Assembly: GCF_003289955.1 (NCBI RefSeq)
Contig: NZ_QLZR01000001.1
Coordinates: 372,001 to 436,000, forward strand
Source: Planococcus halotolerans
Lineage (GTDB): Bacteria > Bacillota > Bacilli > Bacillales_A > Planococcaceae
Direction: 5' to 3'
Length of the DNA stretch: 64,000 nt
Within the stretch, counting starts at the first letter, position 1; each line of letters begins with the position of its first letter. The translations under genes and the position numbers were made by a program. Below the pieces are notes generated by a model, which saw nothing but the letters and a program-made list of their open reading frames with translations, searched no databases and was not told the DNA's origin. Shown in pieces: positions 1 through 7,390 of the stretch.

Positions 1-821
1 TGCTCTTGGCCTGCTCTTCTCTGGTCGTCCGGCATCCCTGCATGATATTTCGCCGCTTTAATGCCTTTTCTCAAAAGCATCTCATATACAGAGTCCACAG
101 TTTTTCGGGTGGCCGCATAAATGATGCCTGCTTCTTTATCATTTTTCTGGACATATTCCTTAAGGAAACGTTCCCGGTCTTGGCCTCGGATAACAGAAAA
201 CGTCAGATTCGCACGTTCAAAGCCCGTCATAATCGTGTGACGTTCTTCTATATTTAAAATACGGCAAATATCTTCCCGTACCTGCGGCGTAGCAGTTGCA
301 GTCAGTGCCAAAACTGTCGGGTTATTCGGGAATAGTTCCATCATGCGGCTGATCAGCCTGTAGCTTGGACGGAAATCATGTCCCCATTGGGAAATACAAT
401 GCGCTTCATCGACCGCAATCAATGGCACATGGACACCCTGCAGTTCATTCAAAAACATTTCAGAATCCAGCCGTTCTGGCGCAATATACAATAATTTTAC
501 AGCTCCGCGCTGCACATCGTATAAAGTTTCCCGAACTTCATCGAAATCCATCGAACTATTTATATAAGCAGCCGGAATCCCAGCTGCCAGCAATGCATCC
601 ACTTGGTCTTTCATCAACGAGATCAATGGCGAAACTACAATTGTCGTCCCTTCCATAACCATGGCCGGAATCTGGTAGCACATCGATTTCCCGCCGCCTG
701 TCGGCATGACGCAAATCGAATTGGATCCTTCAAAAACTTGTGAGATCGCTTGTTCCTGACCGGTCCGGAATGTTTCATAGCCAAAATAGGTCTGCAGTAA
801 TTCTCTTGCTTTTTCCAACAA
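1..821 (-). CDS. recQ: ATP-dependent DNA helicase RecQ (N-terminal part, cut by window edge)
   Basis: Superfamily 2 DNA helicase that unwinds recombination and stalled-fork intermediates. The visible 273 residues start LLEKARELLQTYFGY and carry the Walker A region (PTGGGKSMCYQIPA), motif II DEAH and the RecQ-specific segment ISQWGHDFRPSY, then motif III (ALTATAT). I place the start at TTG 821, because AGGAG lies 9 nt upstream and no ATG fits; this non-ATG start makes the gene easy to miss. The C-terminal part (second helicase lobe, zinc and HRDC regions) lies beyond position 1, so I cannot say whether it is a long RecQ or a short RecS-type protein. Confidence 0.9.
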   Translation of the reverse strand, partial: MLEKARELLQTYFGYETFRTGQEQAISQVFEGSNSICVMPTGGGKSMCYQIPAMVMEGTTIVVSPLISLMKDQVDALLAAGIPAAYINSSMDFDEVRETLYDVQRGAVKLLYIAPERLDSEMFLNELQGVHVPLIAVDEAHCISQWGHDFRPSYRLISRMMELFPNNPTVLALTATATPQVREDICRILNIEERHTIMTGFERANLTFSVIRGQDRERFLKEYVQKNDKEAGIIYAATRKTVDSVYEMLLRKGIKAAKYHAGMPDDQRRAGQE

Positions 822-897
822 TAGTAAACACTCCTAAAACTCGATTCGTACTGCCTAGCTTACCATATTTCAGGCTGTTTTTCTTTTGACAGACAGT

Positions 898-1078
898 AAG
901 AAAAGCGAGAGCGCCCGTTTAGCTCTGAAAGGCATAAGACGGTTCAATGAAGTGGCGGTTTATGCCACGTAATTGAAATGGCTTATGACCCGAAGAGTTG
1001 GGCCGCTCGAGTCTGGACAGAAATCCGCTCCTTTTAAAGCTTTCTCAAACATAAACATGTATACTTTCTTATCCAGTC
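898..1078 (+). repeat. Intergenic imperfect-palindrome repeat, copy A
   Basis: About 120 bp from AAAAGCGAGAGCGCCCG to GAGTCTGGACAG, followed by a tail (about 1021-1078: AAATCCGCTCCTTTTAAAG and onward) that reappears after copy D near 9462-9515. Internal inverted segments (AGCTCT/AGAG-TTGG side, CATAAG/CTTATG, AGTGGC/GCCAC) let one strand fold on itself. Lies between recQ and the terminator of the DUF4334 gene. Confidence 0.8.
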
Positions 1079-1080
1079 AG

Positions 1081-1111
1081 AAAAAACGCCAAAAGCAAAA
1101 GCTTTCGGCGT
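1081..1111 (-). terminator. Rho-independent terminator of the DUF4334 gene
   Basis: On the minus strand a stem ACGCCGAAAGC/GCTTTTGGCGT closes a TTTT loop and is followed by a T run, 16 nt after the stop at 1127. Confidence 0.8.
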
Positions 1112-1126
1112 CGCAATTAATCATTT

Positions 1127-1606
1127 TTATATCTTTTCCAATATGAAAAAATAAGGGATTTCAGCAGTTTTTTCATCCATCATTCCGAGCAGGACACCCT
1201 CCTCGATTTTCCTGAAATGATCAATAATCGGCAAATTATCATATATCATCGCCGCACTTACTTTCCCTCGGTGCAGCACTTTGCGCATACGTGCTTTTCC
1301 GCCGACAGCTTTTATCAGTTTTCGGCTGTCCATCATTGGCACCGGATCAACCGCAAAAACATTGCCGGTCGGGCCTTCGAACAGCAGGGGATCGACGTTT
1401 TCAGCATCATGAAAGGCTTTTCCATACCAATTCAGTCTTTTCAGCAGACCGTCCATTGGGTGGCCGGTATGAAATTCCTTTCCGCGCCAAGTACCCGGCA
1501 GTTCTTCAAGAGACACTTCGCCAAATTGATCAAACAATCGGCATGCAGTATGTGTATCTGTCCCGCCTTTTTCCAAAATCAACCTGAATTCATTCAGAGC
1601 ATCCAT
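1127..1606 (-). CDS. DUF4334 domain-containing protein (GXWXG plus DUF4334)
   Basis: 159 residues. An N-terminal GXWXG segment is visible as LPGTWRGKEFHTGHPMDG, followed by the DUF4334 half ending in a predicted beta-rich C-terminus (AEIPYFFILEKI). Proteins of this build are small, cytosolic and of unknown function. The gene lies 11 nt downstream of the SDR gene at 1618-2403 on the same strand, so the two are probably co-transcribed and end at the terminator at 1081-1111. The family assignment rests on the GXWXG motif and length. Confidence 0.75.
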   Translation of the reverse strand: MDALNEFRLILEKGGTDTHTACRLFDQFGEVSLEELPGTWRGKEFHTGHPMDGLLKRLNWYGKAFHDAENVDPLLFEGPTGNVFAVDPVPMMDSRKLIKAVGGKARMRKVLHRGKVSAAMIYDNLPIIDHFRKIEEGVLLGMMDEKTAEIPYFFILEKI

Positions 1607-1617
1607 CTCTTCACCCC

Positions 1618-2403
1618 TCAGATTTCAAGATCCCAATGCTTCGCTTCTTCCTCTTTCATTTGCTTCTCGGTTTCCTGTGGATAGACCGTACGGAATTTAT
1701 GATTGTCCTGTGGAATCACTTCCACCATTTTGGCAATCATGTCGTCCGCATCATATTGATCTTCGAGTGCCTGATCGGCTTCTTCCATATCTTCTTTTTT
1801 GGTGAAATGAATTTTTTCATCGTACCATTTCCATTTTGCTTCTGCACTGCGGTCATTGAAACCAGTATCAAAGGCGCCCGGATTAATAGTTGCCACCTGC
1901 ACGCCAAAGCCTTCCAATTCTTTTCGCATCGTTTTCGCAATCGCTTCAATGGTATGTTTGGTTGCGGTATATGGACCTACATACGGTGTTGACATGATGC
2001 CAGCCATTGAAGACATGAAAATGATTTTGCCTTTTCCTTTTTCGACAAATTTACGAGCAGCAATCTGGGCGGTTTCAAGCGTACTGAATACATTGACCTC
2101 AAAAAGTTCCCGGAAATTCATCATTGGCACTTCCCCGAGCGGTCCACCTTCATTGACTGCAGCATTGGCTACAAAGATATCAAAATCGTAGTCATACATC
2201 TGCGCAAGATCCTGCGGGTTTTTGATGTCCATTTTAAAAATATCGAGTTTTACATTTTCAGCTTCTGCCGCTTCCATTAATGAGGTTACTTGCGGTGCAG
2301 TTTCGACCGGGGCAATAACCCGGTAGCCTTTCTTCGCCAGGCCGAGAGCCGTGCCTTTAGCAAGGCCGCTTCCTGCCCCTGTAATAAAAATCGTTTTCGA
2401 CAT
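1618..2403 (-). CDS. Short-chain dehydrogenase/reductase (SDR)
   Basis: 261-residue classical SDR, an NAD(P)-dependent oxidoreductase with unknown substrate. Visible motifs: cofactor glycine motif TGAGSGLAKG near residue 8, NAA (VANAAVNEGG), catalytic Ser in MSSMAG and the YTATK active-site Tyr/Lys. I choose ATG 2403 because AGGAGGG lies just upstream and the protein then begins MSKTIFITGAGSG; the frame stays open upstream to 2532 but that extension overlaps the terminator of the preceding gene. Cofactor preference cannot be told from the sequence. Confidence 0.9.
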   Translation of the reverse strand: MSKTIFITGAGSGLAKGTALGLAKKGYRVIAPVETAPQVTSLMEAAEAENVKLDIFKMDIKNPQDLAQMYDYDFDIFVANAAVNEGGPLGEVPMMNFRELFEVNVFSTLETAQIAARKFVEKGKGKIIFMSSMAGIMSTPYVGPYTATKHTIEAIAKTMRKELEGFGVQVATINPGAFDTGFNDRSAEAKWKWYDEKIHFTKKEDMEEADQALEDQYDADDMIAKMVEVIPQDNHKFRTVYPQETEKQMKEEEAKHWDLEI

Positions 2404-2467
2404 GAAAAATCCCTCCTGAAGTTTTCTTTTCCTAATGGATATCTTCCCCTCATATTTCGGACTAAAC

Positions 2468-2509
2468 AAAAAATCGGCAAGATGCTCATATGCGCACCTT
2501 GCCGATTTT
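2468..2509 (-). terminator. Terminator of the 170-aa hypothetical gene
   Basis: Perfect 12-bp stem AAAATCGGCAAG/CTTGCCGATTTT, followed on the minus strand by T residues; 11 nt after the stop at 2520. Confidence 0.8.
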
Positions 2510-2519
2510 GGGGTTTGGG

Positions 2520-3032
2520 TCAATTCCCCCAATTTTTATTATCAAATTCTGCTGCATATTTCTCGTATTTCGCTAAAGCATCCCGTAAGGCTTTTTCATT
2601 TTTCGCCAACATCCGCTCTCTGGTCTTTTTCCGTTTGAAACGCATGCCATATGCAAGTTGCGCTTCTTCATTGGCTTCATTCAACGTTCGGAATTCCCAT
2701 GCAACGTCTCCATCAGGATCTTTCAGAAGCGAAGCAAGCAAGGAGGTTTTCCGGTAAAGCTCTTCGATCGTATATTTATCTTGGTCCCTGTGCAGCAAGC
2801 CCGCAATTATACAAGCGGGAATTTCTTCATCCACCCCTTGTGAAAGGTCGGTCAAAAGCTGGATCATGGTGCGCCTGTCACTTGCAAGCGACAGAACATA
2901 AAATACGTGGGGGATATCTTCAGTTGGGGTATTTTCAATAAACTCATCCAGTTCTTCAATCAATTCTTTCGGCTTAAAATGATCAATAAGCATGCCAAGC
3001 CGATACGTTTCGTATAAGGTATAGCGTTCCAT
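2520..3032 (-). CDS. Hypothetical protein, 170 aa, mostly helical
   Basis: Not recognised. The protein begins MERYTLYETYRLGMLIDHF and is rich in Glu, Asp, Lys and Leu. There is no signal peptide or membrane segment, and the basic stretch FKRKKTRERM precedes a Lys/Ala-rich C-terminal helix, so a soluble helical protein is likely. It has its own terminator and sits between an XRE regulator and an SDR, all on the minus strand. No catalytic motif is evident. Real coding is supported by length, codon use like its neighbours and the terminator placed right after the stop. Confidence 0.65.
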   Translation of the reverse strand: MERYTLYETYRLGMLIDHFKPKELIEELDEFIENTPTEDIPHVFYVLSLASDRRTMIQLLTDLSQGVDEEIPACIIAGLLHRDQDKYTIEELYRKTSLLASLLKDPDGDVAWEFRTLNEANEEAQLAYGMRFKRKKTRERMLAKNEKALRDALAKYEKYAAEFDNKNWGN

Positions 3033-3181
3033 GGATTAATCGCCTGCTTTTCAAAAAATTAGCTGATTCTCTAAGCACTTGCAGCATGCCGATGCCTGTA
3101 ATGCTTATATCCGTATTCTGACTTTATCATAAAACCTGCCGGGTCAGACAATGTTGGAATTTCATACTGTCCTTCTACAAT

Positions 3182-3211
3182 AAAAAAACCCATTCCAAAT
3201 ACCGGAATGAG
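3182..3211 (-). terminator. Terminator of the XRE regulator gene
   Basis: Minus strand CATTCC-N7-GGAATG followed by GG and seven T; 22 nt past the stop at 3234. Confidence 0.7.
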
Positions 3212-3233
3212 CAGCCGTGACACAAGCAGACAG

Positions 3234-3590
3234 TTATGAAGTTGCCACACCAAAGCTTCCCATGCGCCGTTTCACTTTAATATAGGAAGCAGCTTCCGCA
3301 ATTTCATCCCGATTCAGCGGCTTGTTGTCCAACAACAGGTTATAGTCTGCAAAACTCGTCAAGTTCAGGAGGTCAAGGTCAATCATACGTTCTTCTCTAT
3401 CCAATAAATTATCGATTGAAACATCAAAGTAATCCGCTAGGCGTGCAAGGTGGCTGACGGAAATTTGTTTTTTGCCGCTTTCATAAGCCCAAATCGTACT
3501 TTTTGCAAAGCCGATATCTTCCGCAAGTTTTTCTGGCGAAATCCCTTTTTCTTCACGTAGTTGTTTTATCTTTTTGCTTAAAACTTCCAT
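3234..3590 (-). CDS. XRE-family helix-turn-helix transcriptional regulator
   Basis: 118 residues. The N-terminal HTH_3 domain (about residues 5-60) is clear: KIKQLREEKGISPEKLAEDIG, then FAKSTIWAYESGKKQIS and LARLADYFDVSIDNLL. The C-terminal half (residues 65-118) has no recognised ligand domain and ends in a basic helix (KVKRRMG). It is probably a chromosomal repressor. Upstream lie about 330 AT-rich bases with no gene, a plausible site for its own operator. Target genes are not evident; neighbours do not form an obvious regulon. Confidence 0.85.
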   Translation of the reverse strand: MEVLSKKIKQLREEKGISPEKLAEDIGFAKSTIWAYESGKKQISVSHLARLADYFDVSIDNLLDREERMIDLDLLNLTSFADYNLLLDNKPLNRDEIAEAASYIKVKRRMGSFGVATS

Positions 3591-3923
3591 TTGGCTAATG
3601 CTCCTTCTTTGTTAAAATTCTAACTATTTAAAATATACTGTAACTTAAGCTTAATTACAATATCTTTATATAATATTTTGAATATATTTTCGAATATTTT
3701 GTGAACTTTTTAGACACATATAATTTAATAACCCTAATAACCGCGCTATAAGTTTCGTTAAACTAAATATTAACTGGTTATTATTGTTCATTTAATAATT
3801 ATATTAATAAAAAATACTGTATATTTGATATTTAATACCCATTTTTAATAAATGTTTAATATATACAAATTTTAAAACAAAAAAAAGCAATAGCATCCGC
3901 CATCGCTCAAAAAAAAATTATAG
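3591..3923. other. AT-rich intergenic gap, no gene seen
   Basis: About 330 bases of strongly AT-rich DNA between the XRE regulator promoter and the pentapeptide gene terminus. Stops are dense in all frames. The end near 3880-3915 has an A-rich hairpin-like stretch (GCAATAGC...GCCATCGC) that may terminate the pentapeptide gene. Nothing else supported. Confidence 0.5.
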
Positions 3924-4568
3924 TTACACATCGTTAGTTATACGCATACCAAGTTGTCGGGCGAAAGCCAACGCCTGATTCGGAGAAACTGTGCAGCCAG
4001 CCAACTTTTCAATGGTCACTTGTATATTTTCAAACCGGTTCGTACTAAGGTCGATGCCTTTAAGGTCTGTTTCAGCAAAATTAATCTCGTCCATGTCACA
4101 AGCCGAAAATATTGTTTCCTTTAACTCGGCTTCATAGAAATCTGCCTGCCGCATTGATGAGTTTTCAAATTTCGAGAACGTGCAAAGTGAAAAACCGAAT
4201 ACCGCATAATTAAGGACACATTCAGTAAACAGCGTGTGGCGGACTCCCGCTTCCACAAAGTTCGTCCCCATTAGCTTGGAATTGCGGAACTCTGTACGAT
4301 GGAAAACACATCGGCTGAAGTCTGCATTAGAAAGGTCGCAATTGATAAAGACAACGTCTACGAATTCGCTCCTGGGCCAAACGATATCGACAAAACTTAC
4401 ATTCTCGAATACCACTGTATCAATATGCAATGCACGCTCCGCTTCAAAATCAATGGTTTCCTGTGATATTCGGCAATTTGTTATGTAATGATCGTCCATC
4501 GCTTCTTCAAACAGACTGGCAGGCAGTTCCGCTGGAAGCTTAGGTTCAGCTCGTTTTATTTTGCTCAT
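3924..4568 (-). CDS. Qnr-like pentapeptide repeat protein
   Basis: 214 residues, almost entirely pentapeptide repeats of the A(D/N)LXX type (for example CDLSNADFSRCVFHRTEFRN, SSMRQADFYEAELKETIF), which form a right-handed quadrilateral beta-helix. Length and the C-terminal end (DLKGIDLSTNRFENI, then a helix AFARQLGMRI) fit Gram-positive Qnr-like proteins, which in some hosts protect DNA gyrase from quinolones. ATG 4568 is chosen because GGGGG sits 5-10 nt upstream; the open frame continues to 4613 without a ribosome binding site. That this protein protects gyrase is inference; a regulator or structural role is equally possible. Confidence 0.8.
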   Translation of the reverse strand: MSKIKRAEPKLPAELPASLFEEAMDDHYITNCRISQETIDFEAERALHIDTVVFENVSFVDIVWPRSEFVDVVFINCDLSNADFSRCVFHRTEFRNSKLMGTNFVEAGVRHTLFTECVLNYAVFGFSLCTFSKFENSSMRQADFYEAELKETIFSACDMDEINFAETDLKGIDLSTNRFENIQVTIEKLAGCTVSPNQALAFARQLGMRITNDV

Positions 4569-4696
4569 TTTTATCCCCCTACATTTGGTTCGCCTTTCTT
4601 TACTTTTAATCACTTTGTTAAATAAAGACCTTTTTTGTTAAGTTTACATCAAAATGCATAGGGAATAGCAGGAAAAAGTGGTAAAGGAGAGACAGG

Positions 4697-5392
4697 ATGA
4701 ATAATGTAAAGAACACCTTCAAAGAAGTTGTTGCTGCCATTATGCCTGTTACCATTGTAGTCATCTTTTTACAGATTGCAATTATTCGTCTGCCAATGGA
4801 AGCTTTGCTTCAATTCCTCATTGGCGTTTTTTTTGTCAGCATCGGTTTTTTCCTGTTTTTATTGGGGGTAAATGCCGGGCTCCTTCCTATCGGAGAATTA
4901 ATCGGTAAACGATTGCCGAGAACAAAAAATGCATGGCTTATCATTGGTACCGGTTTATTGCTCGGAATCGTCGTAACGATTGCGGAACCGGATTTACGGG
5001 TGCTGGCTACCCAAATCGATAATGTGTCGAAAGGAGCGATAAGCGCTACGATACTGATACTTTCCGTGTCGCTGGGATTAGCCCTCTTCGTTGCCCTAGC
5101 CATGATCCGAACACTTTTCAACATACCTTTGCATTTTGTCCTCATTGCCGGTTATGCCGCCGTTTTCCTGTTATCTTTCTTCGTCCCGGATGCTTTTGTT
5201 CCAATTTCATTTGATTCCGGCGGAGTTACGACCGGTCCGATGGCAGTCCCTTTTATCCTGGCGCTCGGCGTTGGTGTCGCATCTTCTCTGAGACCCAAAG
5301 ATTCCAAAGATGAAACAGAAGGATTCGGGTTGATCGGTCTCGCTTCAATCGGACCGATTTTGGCGGTCATGATACTGGGGGTGATTTTCTGA
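4697..5392 (+). CDS. DUF1538 membrane protein, first copy
   Basis: 231 residues with about six hydrophobic segments and the conserved face F(D/E)SGGVTTGPM (here ISFDSGGVTTGPMAVPF) typical of DUF1538, a family of probable inner-membrane transporters. Start ATG 4697 follows GGAGAGACAGG. It overlaps the next gene by one base (TGATG), so translation is coupled. The gene pair probably encodes two halves of one transporter, since each protein carries the same repeat. The linked PII gene suggests control by nucleotides or nitrogen/carbon state. Substrate unknown. Confidence 0.85.
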   Translation: MNNVKNTFKEVVAAIMPVTIVVIFLQIAIIRLPMEALLQFLIGVFFVSIGFFLFLLGVNAGLLPIGELIGKRLPRTKNAWLIIGTGLLLGIVVTIAEPDLRVLATQIDNVSKGAISATILILSVSLGLALFVALAMIRTLFNIPLHFVLIAGYAAVFLLSFFVPDAFVPISFDSGGVTTGPMAVPFILALGVGVASSLRPKDSKDETEGFGLIGLASIGPILAVMILGVIF

Positions 5393-6129
5393 TGGAAATC
5401 CATGTTTTTGAGGGATTCGGAGGTGTCTTACAGGAAGTGGCATTTGCTTTGATCCCGCTGCTTGTTTTCTTCGGAATCTTTCAGATTTTCATGTTGAAAT
5501 TACCATTAAAAAGACTTCAGCAGGTTGGCATCGGTTTTATATTGACTTTTTTGGGCCTCTCTTTTTTTCTTCAAGGCGTACATGTGGGATTTATGCCGGT
5601 CGGCGAATTGATGGGCCAGTCTCTCGGTGAAGGAAATACAAAATGGTTTCTTATCCCGATTGGCTTTGTCCTCGGGTTTGCCGCAACTTTTGCTGAACCG
5701 GCCGTCAGCATCATGAATGATGAAGTCGACGAAGTCACCGGTGGTTATATATCTGCAAGACTGATGCTTTATACATTATCCATCGGAGTCGGCTTTTCAA
5801 TAGCCTTGTCAATGCTGCGGATTCTGACAGGAATTTCACTCTGGTATTTTTTAATTCCGGGATACCTGCTTGTTTTAATACTAATTTTTCTGTCACACGA
5901 TATTTTCATTGCCATCGCCTTTGATTCTGGCGGGGTCTCCACAGGCCCTATGACAGTTACTTTCATTTCTTCGCTGGCTGTCGGCGTGGCATCTGTTACG
6001 GCCGGGCGGGATCCTCTAGCTGATGGGTTCGGGTTGATCGCGCTGGTGGCATTGACGCCGATTATCGCTGTCCTTATTTTGGGACTTATCTTTAATAGGA
6101 AAGGCGGGAACAGAACCGATGAATCTTAA
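5392..6129 (+). CDS. DUF1538 membrane protein, second copy
   Basis: 245 residues, paralogous to the preceding gene: the same topology, an MPVGELMG motif in the first third and AFDSGGVSTGPMTV in the last third. Starts within the TGATG overlap with the first copy and overlaps the PII gene start by 11 nt, so three genes form a tight operon. Likely assembles with the first copy into a membrane carrier gated by the PII protein. Function of the family is unknown; transport is inferred from topology and PII linkage. Confidence 0.85.
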   Translation: MEIHVFEGFGGVLQEVAFALIPLLVFFGIFQIFMLKLPLKRLQQVGIGFILTFLGLSFFLQGVHVGFMPVGELMGQSLGEGNTKWFLIPIGFVLGFAATFAEPAVSIMNDEVDEVTGGYISARLMLYTLSIGVGFSIALSMLRILTGISLWYFLIPGYLLVLILIFLSHDIFIAIAFDSGGVSTGPMTVTFISSLAVGVASVTAGRDPLADGFGLIALVALTPIIAVLILGLIFNRKGGNRTDES

Positions 6130-6814
6130 CCATAAACTGATGATTGCGATTGTCAAAAGAGGATTTTCGAGGCCGGTCATAGCCGAAGCGAAAAAAGCCG
6201 GTGCAGATGGCGCCACTATTGTTTACGGAGAAGGAGTCGGCAGAAACGAAAAACCGACTTTCCTTGGTCTTCCTGTGACTCATGAAAAGGACGTCATCTT
6301 TATCGCCATTGATGGAAAAAATGAAGCTCCGGTTGCAGAAGCCGTTAGCCGGGAAGGAAAATTGGGGAAATCGGGATACGGGCTTGGCTTTACAGTTCAT
6401 CTAAGCAAACTGCTTGGGGTTCCCCATTTGACGCAACGGCCTGACGACCGCAGAAAAAAGAAAGGGGAGAACATAATGGAGAATGCACTGCACGAATTCC
6501 AATTGATCGTAACTATCGTCAATACCGGCGATTCCCAGAAAGTCATCAAGGCTGCTGCTGATGCCGGAGCTGAAGGCGGAACCATTCTAAACGGCCGGGG
6601 CACAGGAGTCAATGAACAGCAGACCTTTATGAATTTCACCATTGACCCCGAAAAAGATGTTATTTTGACTTTGGTTCCTTCCAGTTATACCGATAAAGTG
6701 GTGAGCAGTATCGAGCAGGCAGTCGACCTTAACGCACCCGGGCGAGGCATCGCTTTCCTGATCGACGTGGAGAATGTGTTCGGCGTCAATCACTCGTCGT
6801 TGGATTTTAAGTAA
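6119..6814 (+). CDS. Tandem PII-like (GlnB superfamily) signalling protein
   Basis: 231 residues made of two PII-like ferredoxin-fold domains, about 1-105 and 120-231. Each has a start like LMIAIVKRG or LIVTIVNTG, a following AxxAGAxGxTI segment and a T-loop-like region (GVGRNEKPTF, GTGVNEQQTF). PII proteins bind ATP/ADP and small effectors and regulate membrane carriers; here the obvious partners are the two DUF1538 proteins encoded immediately upstream. Because PII proteins are usually trimers, a two-domain chain implies pseudo-symmetric assembly. An internal AAAGGGGAG at about 6462-6470 precedes ATG 6477, so separate expression of the second domain is possible. Confidence 0.85.
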   Translation: MNLNHKLMIAIVKRGFSRPVIAEAKKAGADGATIVYGEGVGRNEKPTFLGLPVTHEKDVIFIAIDGKNEAPVAEAVSREGKLGKSGYGLGFTVHLSKLLGVPHLTQRPDDRRKKKGENIMENALHEFQLIVTIVNTGDSQKVIKAAADAGAEGGTILNGRGTGVNEQQTFMNFTIDPEKDVILTLVPSSYTDKVVSSIEQAVDLNAPGRGIAFLIDVENVFGVNHSSLDFK

Positions 6815-6992
6815 GAAAAGCGACGGCACCCGTTTAGCTCTGAAAAGCATAAGACGGATCAGCGTAGTGGCTTCAGCCACGCAGCTGATTTGGCTTATGA
6901 CTCGAAGAGCTGGGTCGCCGGAGTCTGGACAAGGAAAAGCGGCGGCAAGAGCAACCTTTTTCGGGAGAATCTCGGCGCTGGAGTCCTGACAA
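6815..6992 (+). repeat. Intergenic repeat, copy B plus short variant
   Basis: Begins GAAAAGCGACGGCACCCG one base after the PII stop and ends GGAGTCTGGACA near 6930, then a shorter second piece (GGAAAAGCGGCGGCAAGAGC ... GAGTCCTGACA) to 6992. Same family as copies at 898, 9143, 12545 and 33490. Confidence 0.8.
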
Positions 6993-6995
6993 TAT

Positions 6996-7026
6996 AGAAG
7001 CGCCGCAATTTTTTTGCGGCGCTTCT
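6996..7026. terminator. Hairpin between convergent operons
   Basis: Perfect 13-bp inverted repeat AGAAGCGCCGCAA/TTGCGGCGCTTCT with a T-rich loop, between the plus-strand PII operon and the minus-strand sigma operon. No long U run follows on either side, so bidirectional termination is likely but not certain. Confidence 0.6.
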
Positions 7027-7030
7027 CCTA

Positions 7031-7180
7031 TTATTTTCTGAACAAAGTGATCAGGACGATCCAGATGGGATTGCGATCCGACTTTCCTACTTTACGGCAG
7101 CTTTTCATGCGGCATGCTTCCACTTCCGAGCGAATGTCTTCCATTCTTTGTTTAACTGCCATTTCATCTGTACGAAACAT
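7031..7180 (-). CDS. Small protein, 49 aa, last gene of the sigma-factor operon
   Basis: Not recognised. ATG 7180 is preceded by AGGAGGAAAACTG, a near-perfect ribosome binding site. The product begins MFRTDEMAVKQRMEDIRSEV, has two Cys (ACRMKSC) in the middle and ends with a short hydrophobic helix (PIWIVLITLFRK), so a tail-anchored peptide is possible. The stop is 5 nt from the hairpin at 6996-7026. Its place after the sigma factor and the repeat protein suggests shared regulation. Confidence 0.6.
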   Translation of the reverse strand: MFRTDEMAVKQRMEDIRSEVEACRMKSCRKVGKSDRNPIWIVLITLFRK

Positions 7181-7241
7181 CAGTTTTCCTCCTCATTTTT
7201 TGGACTCGCAGCGCCGTTCAGAAATTGTGTCCGTATATCGG

Positions 7242-7376
7242 TCACCAGAATCGCCGGCAGCGAAATCCTGTTTTATTTTTCATTGTTTGCTTTGTATTTT
7301 CATAAATATGGACATCCGATTCCATTTTGATACTCCAGGTTTTCATTGCTGCTGCCAATTCCGTGTCATATAGCAT
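7242..7376 (-). CDS. Small protein, 44 aa, possibly frameshifted
   Basis: Not recognised. ATG 7376 follows AGGAGGAGGTGCC and starts 14 nt after the stop of the 403-aa gene, so expression in the operon is credible. It begins MLYDTELAAAMKTWSIKM. The reading frame ends in an Arg/Trp-rich run (FRCRRFW). A different frame of the same strand stays open and ends (ISERRCESKK) exactly at the ribosome binding site of the next gene, which hints that the C-terminus was changed by a frameshift in the A-rich stretch near 7275-7285. Confidence 0.45.
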   Translation of the reverse strand: MLYDTELAAAMKTWSIKMESDVHIYENTKQTMKNKTGFRCRRFW

Positions 7377-7390
7377 CCTGGCACCTCCTC

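Noticed and set aside
3071-3253. 60-codon minus-strand open frame next to the XRE regulator
   Set aside because: It overlaps the end of the XRE gene and its terminator, and has no ribosome binding site.
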